Positions 24,584 through 36,765 of a stretch of DNA of 64,000 nucleotides are shown here, one piece after another. This DNA comes from Spirodela intermedia. Its lineage: Eukaryota > Streptophyta > Magnoliopsida > Alismatales > Araceae. Location of the stretch: assembly GCA_902729315.2 (NCBI GenBank), contig LR746272.1, forward strand, positions 3,754,035-3,818,034. Direction: 5' to 3'. Each line of letters opens with the position of its first letter. Positions within the stretch are counted from its first letter, which is position 1. A program made the translations under genes and the position numbers. The notes under the pieces were generated by a model. It was not told the origin of the DNA. It ran no database searches and worked only from the letters and a program-made list of their open reading frames with translations.

Positions 24584-27192
24584 ATGAACGAGGCGGACGC
24601 GACGAGGGTGGCCAAGGAGGAGGGGTGCTGGCTGCGGAGCTCTATCAGGACGATCACGTACGCCGCCTTCGCCGCCGGGATGCTCATCCTCATCCTCGCC
24701 TCCAGGTTCCTCCACCTGGGCCTCCGGCGCCTCCGCCAGCCGCGGATCGTCTCCGAGTTCATCGTGCGTTCTTCTTCTTCTTCTTCTTCTTCTTCCTCTC
24801 CGCGGCGGGGGCGCTCACTTATCCGCGGCGGCGCAGGTGGGTCTGGTCGTGGGGAACTCTAGGATCCTGAGGATGATCCTAGACAGTCACGCGCCGAGCA
24901 CTCTTGAGGCCTTCGCCCAGATAACAAGAGCGTCCTACATGTTCGTCAACGGGCTGGAGATGGACGCCGGCAACATCCTCCGCCGGCCGGGGCGCGACGC
25001 CATCGTCGCCTACGCCGGCACCGCCGCGGGGGTCGTCTTCTTCCTCGCCATGCACCGCCCACTCTTCCACAGGGAGATGCTCTCCATGGTCCAGATGGAG
25101 AACGGCGCCGCCGCCCTCATCGTGGCACTGCTGCTGGCCAACACCTCCTCCTCCGTCCTCACCCGCCTCACCACCGAGCTCAAGATCAGCAAGTCCGACA
25201 TCGGGCGGCTCACGGTCAACGCCGGCATCCACAACGACATGGTCACTAGCCTCCTCCTATGCTTCCTCTCCGCCGCCGCCTACGGCGGCGGGGGAGAGGA
25301 CGAGAAGAAGGCCGCCCACTTGTTGACGCCCAGCATGGGACTCGAGTGGGCGGTGGCGCGAGCGCTGCTCGCCGCCGTCGAGCTCGCCGTTCAGGCGTGC
25401 CTGATCCTGAAGGTGGCGCCGCCGCTCATGGGGTGGGTCAACGAGAGGAATCCCGAGGGGAAGAGGATGAAGGGGCTCGACCTGAGCCTCTCGCTACTCT
25501 TCCTTGGTGGTCTCTGCTTCCTCTTCAGCCGCCTCTTCTTCGAGCTCTCCGCCACCGCATTCCTGGTGGGGCTCTTCCTGCCGAGAGAAGGCCGGCTCTC
25601 CACCACCCTCATCAGGAACTTCAACTTCTACCTCAGCGCCGCGGGGCTCCCTCTCTACCTCTGCTCAGCCGGTCTCAAAACCGACCTCCACGCCTGGAGC
25701 GGCGTCTCCGTTGGCCGCACCCGCTGGACCTGGGCCTCCTCCTTCTCCATGCTTGCCGCCCTCTTCGCCGTCTCCACTGCCGGCAAGGTCCTCGGCACGC
25801 TCCTCTCCGCCCTTCGCTACGGCTTCCGCTTCCCCGAGGCCCTCGCCCTCGGCCTCCTCCTCAACGTCAAGGGCCACCTCCACATATTCTGCACCGTCCT
25901 CGCCAGGGAGAAGAAGGTGATCAACGAGCACGCCGCTCTGGTGATGCTGCTGCTGGTCATGAGCACCATCGTCTTCATTCCGCTGGTGGTGGCGGCGATC
26001 GTGTGGCGGGCGAGGAGGAAGGGGCGGGGCCGCCGGATGGCGCTGCAGTGGCACGACCCCGCGGCGGAGCTCCGCGTGGTGGTGGGCATCCACGGTCCCC
26101 ACAACGTGCCTGCCATGATAGCCCTCGTCGAGGCCACCAGGGGGGGGAAATCTCAGGGCCCTCTCGCCGTCTACGCCATGGACCTGGTGGAGCTCACCGA
26201 AAGGGCGGGGGCGGCGCTGGTGCGGGGCCATCATGGAGCCCTCGACGCCGTCACCGTCAACGACGAGGCCATCAGGGAGTCGAGCGCCGTCACCACGCGA
26301 GCCCTCGAGGCCTACGCCGTCGACAGCGGCCTCACAGTCCGCCGGCTGCTCACCGTCTCCCACTTCTCTAACATGCACGTCGACATCTGCAACAGCGCCG
26401 AGGACACCCTTGCCGTCCTCGTCGTCCTCCCCTTCCACCGCCGCCAGCGCCTCGACGGCGGCATGGACCCTGGCCACCCCGGCTTCCGCCAGGTCAACGA
26501 GAAGGTACACTTATCTATCGGTATCTAGGCTGCAATAGGGGTTCAAGCAACGGGGAGTTATAATTAATCCATGGGTCCCTCTTTTGGCTCTCTCTGTCTC
26601 TCTCTAGGTGATGAAGCATGCGCCATGCACTGTGGGGATACTGGTGGATAGGGGGCTGGGGGGGCCGCAGGGGGCGTCGGCGTCGTACGCGACGAGGCGC
26701 ATAGCAGTGGTATTCGTCGGCGGGTGCGACGACAGGGAGGCGCTGTTCTACGCCGGCAGGGTGGCGCAGCACCCGGGAGTGCAGGTCACCGCCATCAGGT
26801 TCCTTCACGACGCCGCCGGCGGCGGCGGAGGGCAAGAGGCGGAGACGCGGGTGGACGACGCGTGCTTCGCGGAGTTCTACGAGCGGCACGTCGCCGGCGG
26901 CGGCGACGGGGTGGCGTACGTGGAGAAGTACGTGGCGAACGGGGCGGAGACGGTGGCGGCGCTGCGGGCGATGGAGCCGCTGTACGACCTGTTCGTGGTG
27001 GGGAGGGGCGGTGCTCGGAGCGCCGCCATGACGTCGGGGCTGAGCGACTGGGAGGAGTGCCCCGAGCTGGGGCCCATCGGGGACATCCTCTCCTCCTCCG
27101 ACGCCTCCGCCACCGCCTCCGTCCTCGTCATCCAGCAGCACGCGACCAAGTGCCCCCTCCCCGCCGCCGACCCAGACTTCGCCGTCATCTAG
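24584..27192 (+). CDS. CHX28: Cation/H+ antiporter of the CHX (CPA2) family, CHX28-like
   Basis: Three exons, 24584-24763, 24837-26504 and 26608-27192, with phase-0 introns of 73 and 103 bp, give 810 residues, the usual CHX length. CHX proteins exchange K+ or Na+ for H+ across plasma or endomembranes. The N-terminal 410 residues are a hydrophobic antiporter domain with about ten to twelve helices. The segment GIHNDMVTSLLL carries the helix-6 Asn-Asp pair expected at the ion-binding site. From about residue 410 a cytosolic region follows with the two USP-like halves of plant CHXs, including SNMHVDICNSAEDTLAVLVVLP and, after the second junction, APCTVGILVDRG. The CHX28 assignment rests on overall resemblance and is less certain than the family. 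Codon use is extremely GC-rich, unlike the adjacent ZYP1. The ATG has A at -3. Divergent from PQT3; ZYP1 follows on the same strand. Confidence 0.9.
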
Positions 27193-27212
27193 ACCCCTCG
27201 TCCTCCGCTAGC

Positions 27213-28190
27213 CCTAGAAATCAACACTCGGAGAGATTTAACATTCCAACGATATAATTTGTATAGCTAAATATTATATATATAATTTTCCACGGTAAAT
27301 TTCTCTCTCTTTATCTCTCTCTGTTTTATCTCTCCCTTTACTCTACTTACCGATCCAGTCATTTATTTTCACTTATTTCGTTTTATTAAGTAGGCATGTT
27401 TGATTCTAAAGCATGGACACATATATTTATTTAATTTTTCTGGGAATTATTATTTTAATAAATTCATCGGCTTTTTAAAAAAAATCCATTCAGCTAATTT
27501 ATTTATGTATTGAAAAATTCAAAGGAGTCAGATAAGGCTTTTCAAAAAACTCTGTCGCCATATATATCCTCCTCCTCCTTCAGCACCATAAATCAACACC
27601 CAGAGAGATTTAACATTCCAAGGAACTAATTTGTATATATAAATATATATTCCACTCTCTCTCTCTCTCTCTCTCTTTCTCCCTCTCTATTTCTTAATTC
27701 TTTTTACTCTACCTAGCAATCCAATCATCTATTTCCACTTGTTTCTTTTTTTTTACCTGTTTGTTATCTCATTTGATTTGTTAAATAGTCATATTTGATT
27801 CCGAAGGCAAGAAAAAATATATTTATTATAATTTATAATTCAGCCATAGAAATCAACATCTATAATTCAGTCCTAGAGATTTGACATTCCAAGGAAATAA
27901 TTTTTATATAACTGTATATTCCATTGGAGATCTCTCTCCATCTCTCTCCATCTCTCTCTATCTCTCTCTCTCTCTCCATTTTCCTCTCTCCTTTGCTCTA
28001 CCTATCCATCCAATAAGCTATTTTCTCTTATTTCGATTTATTAGATAGGCATAAAGCATACACAGATATATTTTTTAAGTCATTGAAAATAATTATTTTA
28101 ATAAATTCATAGGTTTTTAAAATATTCTATCCACCTAAATTATTTGTGTGCAAAGTCAAATTAGTCAAAAGATCTTTATCTGTATTGCTG
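27213..28190. repeat. Three degenerate tandem copies of a ~260-370 bp AT-rich segment
   Basis: Copies begin near 27213, 27588 and 27845, each with AAATCAACA(C/T), then GAGATTT(A/G)ACATTCCAA, a TATA-rich run, a CT-rich tract, TTTGCTCTACCTA-like and CCAATC/CCAATAA-like blocks, and (T/C)ATTTGATT or similar. Copies 1 and 3 share a tail with TTATTTTAATAAATTCAT that copy 2 lacks. The array fills most of the spacer between the CHX28 stop and the ZYP1 TATA box and encodes nothing obvious. Confidence 0.75.
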
Positions 28191-28242
28191 ACGTCAGGGC
28201 TCTAACTGCCAAAACCGCACGGAAGGCGTTGAGACCGGGGGG

Positions 28243-28268
28243 TATAAAAATGTGGGCTATTTCCCGCC
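28243..28268 (+). promoter_or_regulatory. ZYP1 core promoter: TATA box plus E2F-like site
   Basis: TATAAAAA at 28243-28250 is followed after 9 bases by TTTCCCGCC (28260-28268), a match to the E2F consensus TTTSSCGS. The likely transcription start is near 28275, giving a leader of about 500 nt that contains no ATG before the proposed start at 28777. E2F sites mark genes induced at S phase, which fits expression in cells entering meiosis, but this is inference. Confidence 0.55.
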
Positions 28269-28776
28269 CGATTTCATTTTCGAGCTTTCGACTGGGAAGA
28301 ACGGAGAGGGGAACTGGCAGGGCCGAGCATCGTTGCGGAGGGGGATTCCCAAGAAATTCCTCTTCGAGGAATTCTTCTTCGAGAAATTCTGGTGCGTAGC
28401 CTGGGGTTTTCAGATCAGGCGACCTGTCTCTGTTGCTGCGAGAAGTTCCTGTTGCAGGGGGTTTCCCGTGGCGCGGAGCAGGTCGCCGGCCGTGGACATT
28501 GCGGATTCGCTCGGTTGGAGCTAGGGATCTGTCTGAACGCTCGGTGGGGAAGACTGTTTGTTGCTGTGTTGGTCGGGACTTCTTGCTGGGACTACCAAGG
28601 AGTTTTCAGTATCTGTAGTCAGGGAGTCAGGGACCATTGTTATTCAGGGTTTGGAGAAGCTTGATTTGGGGACTTCTGTTAATTTTCCTAGCCCAAAGTT
28701 CCCCAGTTGGTGGAGGCGCGTGACAGGAGGTCATTAGAAGGATCAGGAGGATATTTTCTGTGATAGTTTGTGCGTA

Positions 28777-31700
28777 ATGCAGAAGCCTGGGTTGATGGGA
28801 ATGAAGGGCTTGGATCAGCTAAGGTCTGTCAAAGGCTCAACTGTTGGGCATGCGAAAACAGTATCGGCGGTGAATACACGGCTTTCATCAGATTCGATTT
28901 CCATCGGAGCTTTTGCAAATCTAAAGTTGACTGCCGGTAGCGTCTTCGGTGGATCTTGTATCTTCTTTCTGTTGTCTCGTCTAAGTTTTGAAAGACCTTT
29001 TTAATGTTTAAGTTGTCCCGTTTGTTCGATTTCAGAAAAATTGGTGAAGGAACAAGCTTCAGTAAAAACGGATCTTGAAATGGCGGTAAAACATTTTCAT
29101 TCTACATATCTTAAATTATCGTGATGTCTCTCCTGAAACTCAGATTTAACAGTGGATTCTATTTCTATGTATGCAACTTTTTCTGTCACTTGTTTCGGTC
29201 CCGTGTCTTGGATTTTTACCTTGTTTTAAATATATATTAATGCTTATTTTCGTGCATGAGACGTGACAATTGTCTCTCAAAACTTCACTGATTCTATGCT
29301 GTTTTGCAAATAGTAGTATATTTCCCTGTTTTTAGACATTATTTTTCTCATTATTTATTTTCCATTTCGATTCATGCCTACTATTTTATGTTTGTGTCAT
29401 TTTTAGATTTCAAAACATCATGTCTTTCTATTTATTATTTTTTCGGCAGCATCTGAAACAGCATTGCATATTTATTGTTTAACTTGGGTCCCTTATCGAA
29501 GTATAGTTTCCAATAATTTTTATTTTATTTGCCTACATTTCAGATGTTCAGGTATTCCTCTTCTAAATGTATTTTACTTCCTGATCTATTTTAGAAATAC
29601 GCCACTAAGATTCTAAGTCAGGCTACAACTTTCTTGCTTTTTTGTTTCAAAAGTTGAGAATTTTCCTAGGATTCTGAAATAGTCCGTACTTTTTACTTTT
29701 CCTTTTACTTTTATGTCTCATGTCTGTTTAACAGACTGACGTATATTGTCGTGTGACTTGTATAGAATTCAAAACTGAAAAAATCAACAGAACAGATACA
29801 GTTATTAGAAGTGAAATTGCGAGAGGCAATAAATGAAAATGCTAAGCTCAAAGTGAAGCACAAGGAAGATGGAAAACTCTGGAATGGCTTAGATTCAAAA
29901 CTTTCTTCAACGAAGATGTTGTGCGATCAACTAACAGAGACGCTTCAACGCCTTGCTGGTGTTACTCAGGATGGTAAATTCATTGATTCCTGGTGCGATC
30001 AACTGTGTTCTTAGCTTTATCATTTTATCATGGATCATTTTCCTGGCAGCCGAGAAAGACAAGAAGTTTTTCGAAGAGAAGCTTTCAAATAGTTCTAAAG
30101 CTTTTGATGATCTTAGCTGCCAGTTAAACAATCTCTCTGAAAAGCTGGATTACGCAGAGAAAATCATTACAGATGGTAACCGGTGACATTTCATCCAAAA
30201 TAAGAGCTATTATATCTAATATTTTAACAATTTAATCTCTCTTGTATGGGTTGTGTTGTATTTGATTTTTAGTGAAGAATATAATTGCAAAGTCCAATCT
30301 ATTGCTAAAGATGTATCCTGGATTTATACATTACATTTTTGTAGGGAAACAAAATATGCTGAAACTTGAGGACGAAAAAAGAGAAAGAGAGAAAAACTTA
30401 AGAGAGGAACGCCGTTTGAACTGTAACCTTATGACGGAAAGAGGTGGGGTTTTTCCGTTCTCATTCTCTTTTCAAACTTCGTATATTGCTAATAATTTTT
30501 TTTTCTCAACTGTGAATGAATTGATTTATTTTTCATTATAATCGCCTTTAAATCTGGCATTCGAAATGACCTCAATGATATGGGGTGGTAGTTATACCTT
30601 TGTACTTGTTTTTAATGACGATGAGTTCTAAGAATCAGGTTTCCTAACCTTTCTTTTATGTAGATGCTATTGCTAAACAGCTGAAAGATGCTTTTGAGGA
30701 AAATAAGGTGAGCGTGCGGAGTCTTAACTCTCAAGTGGAGGAATTACAACAGAAAGTGGAATCAAAAGACAGTATTTGTAGAAGTTTGAGAGCTACCGTG
30801 GAGAACCTAGAGGATGAGAGGAATGCTCTTCAGTCAAGAAATGAGGATTTCTCATTACAATTAGTCAGGTCAAGCCAAGAGACCAAGAATTTAGAAATGA
30901 TCGTTCATGGATTGTTGATAACAGTAAAAGAAATGGATCGAAACAGCTTGAATATATCAGACAATATCGTACAGCTATTATCTTCCTTTCAAGCTTTTGA
31001 AAAATTGGTTGAACAAGAGAAGAACTTGGTGGTAAAGAATGAAAAAAGAAAATTTGATGAACTTCACCATCAATTTGAAAATGCAATCTCAGAAAATGAT
31101 TCATTAAAGTGGCAAGTTGAGGCACTAAGAAACAAGACTGTGGAGCTACAGAAGGCCCAAGAGTTTCTTATGGTTCAACATGCAGAAGAGTGCCGTTTAG
31201 TGGAAGATAAGGTCCGCAAAATTGAGTCCGAAAGTGATGCCATTGTTTTGAAGAACGATGAGTTGAAGTTGTTGGTTACTCAGTTAGAAGAAAAAAATAG
31301 TCATTTATCAGAGGTTCACAGTCTCGCTGATAGTCAACTGGTCAGATGACACGAGATATCTCATGAATTCAATAAATTTCTTTTAATGTCCATAGACTGT
31401 TCTGTTGATATATGTATTTTCTTTTTTTGAATTGCAGAAAGATTTGCTGCTGAATGCATCAAAACTAGAATCTGAGAATCAGGATTTTCAGAATAAGATG
31501 CAGCTGATGTTACTGGAAAAAGCCGACGTTACCAGTCTTCAGAATACGATTGAAACACAAAAACAGAAAATTGAAACGTTGGAGAGCCAAATCAATGAGC
31601 TTAATAGGGTTATGGATGAGAAGGATAAATGTAATATACATTTTTCTGAAAGGGAAAAACTTTTGGAGGGACAGAAATCCGAGGTGTTCGTTTTTCATGT

Positions 31701-34700
31701 GCTGCATATATTTTCTCTCAAATATATAAAAAATCACGTCACCCATACCGATGGATGATTTTTCTGGTCTTCTTACAGACTGTCACGTCTCATCTTTCAG
31801 ATTCAAGCGTCACTTATCTCGGTTGAATGCCGACTTTCTGAGGCAAGGAAACAATATGATTTGATGCTTGAAACCAAACAGTCAGAGCTCTCTAGACATT
31901 TAAAGGAAATTTCTCAGAGAAATGATCAGGTATTCATTTTTTTTATATAATTCTATGAACGCTATTCACTTTTCACAAACCTTTTTTGAGTAATAGGGCT
32001 AACGCCTTATTTGGAATAGGCAATTAATGATATTCGGAAGAAGTATGAAATGGAGAAGTTGGAGATTATTAATATTGAAAAAGAAAAGGTCTCACTTGTA
32101 TTCCCATCCTAATTTATAATCATTTGGCTCCCAATCTGTTGTTCATTTTATTATTCCATTTAATTTCAGATAGACAAGCTTGTGAACGATATGGAAACAA
32201 AATGTGAGGTCAAACTTGCAGAAAGCAAAGAAGAAGCACAACGACATTTAGTTCGTATTCAGGAAGAGCACGATGCATCGGTATATACCTTTTGGTTTTT
32301 TTTTTAAACATCTCCTCCTCATCATGGGATGAGTAACATAAAAACAAATGAGGGCTGATTCATCATTTGATTGCTCAATCAATTTAGTGACTACATGGGA
32401 AATTAAGATCGATATAAATTTTGGACACCTAAGCAGTATCATGGAAGAATTTTTGTGCAAATTGTTTTATTTCTTTTTGTCATTCTATCACTGGTGAAGC
32501 ACCCTGCATCAGGTTGAGAGCTTATTCTACGAATTTTGAAGATCCTTAACCGGTCAACTGAGAAAGTAAGGCCTTATGGAATCACTTGGCTTGAATTTTT
32601 ATTGAGGATTGAATTACAGGATAATTTACACGATATGGTAAAAACCTGTGAGAGTTCATTTCTCTCATCCAACCAAAACTGTCAGATAATAGACTTGGTG
32701 GCTGTCCATGCATCAGAATCATAAAAAAATAACTAATTTAAAATTTTCTTTGGATACTTTTGTAACTTTCGTGAACTCTTTTGTTTGTATGTGGTACTAA
32801 AAAAAGAAATTATTACTGGAGTTAGTGCTATGATCTTGCCTTATTTTCATGATTTTACGTTCATCTGTTGCTTTGTTTAGTGGGTAAAGCCTTCCCTCAG
32901 GTTGATTTGGGAGTTCTATTGGTAAAACTCATGGCCTTGTAATATAATGTAGAATGAGGGACTGTAACACGGGCTTATACTAAAATCTTCAGATGGAACA
33001 AATCAGACTGGAATTTGATAGAAAAGAATCAAAGCTTAGGGATTTTCACTGCGAAGAGCTGCAAAGAATCCAACTTCAGGCAGACAACGAATTAAGAGAG
33101 GTGCTTATTCTTTTTTTATGATTTTTATGTTGCAAGTATCCACAATTTTCTCAATGATAACCAAATTGGATTTAGAAAACATCATTAATGAGGAAAGAAC
33201 ACGAAATCCAAATGCAAGTCCTAAGACATCAACACGAGGATGAATGCAGGAAACTCCAGGAGGAATTGGACATTCTTAAGTCAAAGGTACATGATTTCAT
33301 GTAATTTATTTTTTCTGTGGACCGCATTAAAATATACCATGCATATTTATATCTTTCATTTCAGGAGGAAAAACAGAGAACATTACTACAGTTACAGTGG
33401 AAAGTGATGGATGAGAAAAGCCAACAAAATGACGTCGAAGTAAACTCAAAAAAGGTTCATAGTAAAATTAATTTAGTTCACATTTTTTTTTTGATGCCTG
33501 TAATTTTATGGATACTGGTTGATGTGTTAACCTTTGTGTTTGCTTCTAGAATGTCTGTGCATGTGACGCGTACCTAGTTGTGTATTTTGATTTTTCCTTG
33601 TACCTCTTGTTTGCCAATAAGTATCACAAAGAGGCTTTTATGCAATTAGAATGGCTAAAGTATAACTATTTTGGATTACCTTTCTCCATGTTTTGTAGAC
33701 ACTTTTTGTTATGTTCCTGTGAGGCCTGGCAATGAGTTTATTCATTAGATGCGTGTCAAATGCATCGGCATACATTTTCGTGAATTTCAAAAGGCAATAT
33801 GGGTACCACAGAAATCACATCATGAACAAAGTAATCATCATGCTAGAGAATTGTAAGCATATGATACCAAACATTTTAGGGTTGACAGTCATTGTCGCTG
33901 GCAATCTTTCACAGTATTCACTTTATTTCGCATGTAGATGTAGAGCTTTGTATTTCCTTTGTGCATCGCATATATCCATTTGCATTTTTCCCCAATATCC
34001 ATATCTTAGAGACGTAGTCCTCTCTGTTTGGCTTTGCTTACCTATCCCTATTATGTTATGTTTTTGACGCTGTTTGAATTGTTTTATTTTTCTCCCTTTT
34101 GGAAGTCTTCAAAAGTTATAACTATTTTGACGCCTTTGATTTATCATCTCCAATTTAGAGGAGAAGATTCTCATCTGAATTTGAATAATCAAATTACATT
34201 TATGTTATTTTTTAATATTTAATATATTTGAGTATCATTTACCTTTGTAGGTGTAGGCGCATCATTTCATAATGATTTCACCTACCTTTGAATTAAAGTT
34301 TTGGTTAGTAAGGGACGGGCCAAAATGGTGATAATATACGATCCATGTCAGAGGCAGAGTAGACAAAATGTTGAGTTGAAAGCATAACATCACATATAGA
34401 AGATTTAAATGTTATATCGAAAAATAAAACCCTTATTATTGATTCTTAATAATATACTGATTATGAGGTTTTTCCAGCCAGGAGTATTTTCAACGATGTG
34501 ATTCTTCAACATATACTGATTATGAGGTTTTAAATAGAATGAAATTTTATCAATAGCAGAGTAGTAGTGTGTAACTAGGAAGGAAACGTCTTGCCCCTTT
34601 GGAGAGAAGTGATGGGAATTTTTATTGGATTGTTTTCCTGATTTTAATAAAATTCTTTGATAACAATTCAACTGATTCGTGCTATCTGATATTTAAAATT

Positions 34701-36765
34701 TGATATATTTAATATTTTATCTCTGTCATTATGCGTCGCCTTGTTTTTATTTTAGGCAATTATGGGGTCTATTTCTAGCTTTGAAATCGATTATTGCACA
34801 TTTTTCATAGCAAGGGCGTAGAGTCCATTAAGAAATAAAAGAGAATTATAAGCTCACGTGTGGAAGCCAGTGAAAATATCTTTATGGTAATTTAAATTAA
34901 AGAAAAACATGTGTTTTTTCTTTGACGCATAGAACTTCTCATTCCATTTCGTAGATTATGAACTACGTGCTGCTTTGACGCATACCTTGATAGACTGGCT
35001 TGTTCTGGTCAGTTCTGAGACTGAACAACAACTGTCCATGCTTTCTCTTGAGCAGGAATACTCTGCGTCATCAAGGAAAACGATGGGTCTAGAAATCGTA
35101 AACGAAAGCCAAATTTCTCTTAATAGACAAGAAAACGGAAGAAAAGTGCCATTTCACCTTGACCTCTTTGATAATCTCATAGTCTCCAAAGATTTTCTTC
35201 TTATTCTAATTATGTTATAGGAAGCAGATCTTTGTGGAGTTATGCGCACACCTGTGGTGAATATACTGAAAAAGATGGAGAAAGGGTCCAAGGGGGATGC
35301 AATGAATATTCCAAAACACAGTAAGAAGGTGATGTGCTTATTCCTTTAATATTGTTTTGAACTGTCAGTTGATACGTATGTTCAAACTACTGCGGTTTGG
35401 AATAAATTTCACAATTTTAAAACAGATAAATATAAAATCAAATAAAAATGACAGTTAGATAATATGGAACTGAAGACTGTAGTTAGTTTTTAGCGTGGTC
35501 TCTTTCTTCATGAAGAACTTCTGTGGAAATATGAACAAGTCAGGGATCAATTTGTTAACAAATATTAAGGTCATTGGCATCATAAATGTTTCTTAATCTT
35601 GATTATGAGTTTTGTCCATTACAGGTAACGCACCACGAGTATGAAATTGAAACGTCGAATGGGCGAACAATCACAAAGCGCAGGAAAACAAAGAGTACTG
35701 TTATGTTTGGGGTGCGACTCATCTCTCGGGATTTTTTTAACTCACGATAGGAAATAACCATAATGGATTCCTCGTGATTATTTTCCTGTCTTTATAATGA
35801 AGGACACAACCACTCATAAAAGAGTGAACTTGAAGACTCCTACAGTTGGCGAGGATGCAAAGAAAACGAGTAAGGTACTGAAGACTTCGTATTCCTTCAA
35901 ATATATAAAACTTATATATGACGATTTATCTTTCATGAATGTAAACCAAGCATCAGGATCATATTTTTCTTAAACGTATGCATGATAGACTTGGAGATTG
36001 ATATTTTTTAGTGATGGATAAAAATTATCCAATGTTGAAGTTCATAATGTTTTGCAATTATCCTAAAGAATCTCGTCTTTAAAGGCACATAGCCTTAGCA
36101 AGTGTCAGCGGATTTAACAACATGCAGATGTAGAGGAAACAATGTTTCTCTCTGGGGGGAAATTCTTCCTCAGGAAGTACTGAGGATATAGTTGGAAATA
36201 TAACACATCATCAAAGCGTGGAACATGACTGATAGTTTATGGATTTGCTGTGTTTTACTGTGACTACAATTTTGAGTTTATCTTAATTATGAATTTTTGG
36301 CATACGTTTCAGCTAACTACATGGTCCAGATTTTGATTACTTAATATTTAGAAGGATTACGCAGCATTCCAATGTCTAAATGTAGTAATCGAGAAGAAAC
36401 TCTTTTTTTATCTCATCACCAAGAACATTCCTATTACGGAAACCATCAATGCCAATTTAGCATGCCATCGATTTTTTGCATCATAGTCTCAGACTCGACG
36501 CCACAGATTCGTCGAGTCAATAAAGTGGTCGTCCTTGTAGAATTGGAATATAAGAAACCCGGTACTTCATGCTTATTATTTTTTCTGGATACTTTTAACT
36601 AAGCCTCTTGCTCTCTGCTGTTTTATGTTTGAATTGACTTACTGCACTGTTTTCCTTTCTCCCTAGGTGCACAAAGGAACCCGTGTACGTTCTTCAACCA
36701 TAGGCGATCTGTTCTCAGAGGCATCTTTGAACCCGTACACAGAGGATCCCTACGCATTCGATTAG
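28777..36765 (+). CDS. ZYP1: Synaptonemal complex transverse filament protein ZYP1 (ZEP1)
   Basis: ZYP1 dimers bridge homologous chromosome axes in the central region of the synaptonemal complex and affect crossover number. Eighteen exons join in phase with GT-AG borders to 879 residues, close to Arabidopsis ZYP1a (about 870): 28777-28936, 29036-29085, 29766-29973, 30050-30175, 30345-30443, 30664-31340, 31438-31683, 31801-31929, 32020-32088, 32170-32280, 32993-33100, 33176-33286, 33365-33454, 35056-35145, 35221-35328, 35625-35711, 35803-35874, 36667-36765. The N-terminus ([17 protein letters not shown]) and the exact-style ending ([22 protein letters not shown], split by me as TIGDLFSE and PYAFD) match the family. 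Residues about 55-720 are almost continuous coiled coil, with conserved blocks [10 protein letters not shown]-like, QYDLMLE and [13 protein letters not shown] basic tail with KRRKTK looks like a nuclear signal and DNA-binding tail. The donor of exon 14 (AAAA|GTGCCA) is the least certain junction. Confidence 0.93.
34452..34530. repeat. 20-bp direct repeat in a ZYP1 intron
   Basis: ATATACTGATTATGAGGTTT occurs at 34452-34471 and again at 34511-34530, 59 bp apart, inside the 1.6 kb intron 13 of ZYP1. It is a minor duplication with no evident function. Confidence 0.85.

Noticed and set aside
25259-26371. Plus-strand 370-codon frame inside CHX28
   Set aside because: It is a shifted-frame shadow of the GC-rich CHX28 exon, whose own frame encodes clear CHX motifs.
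25665-26510. Minus-strand 281-codon frame opposite CHX28
   Set aside because: It is an antisense shadow in GC-rich coding DNA without family resemblance.
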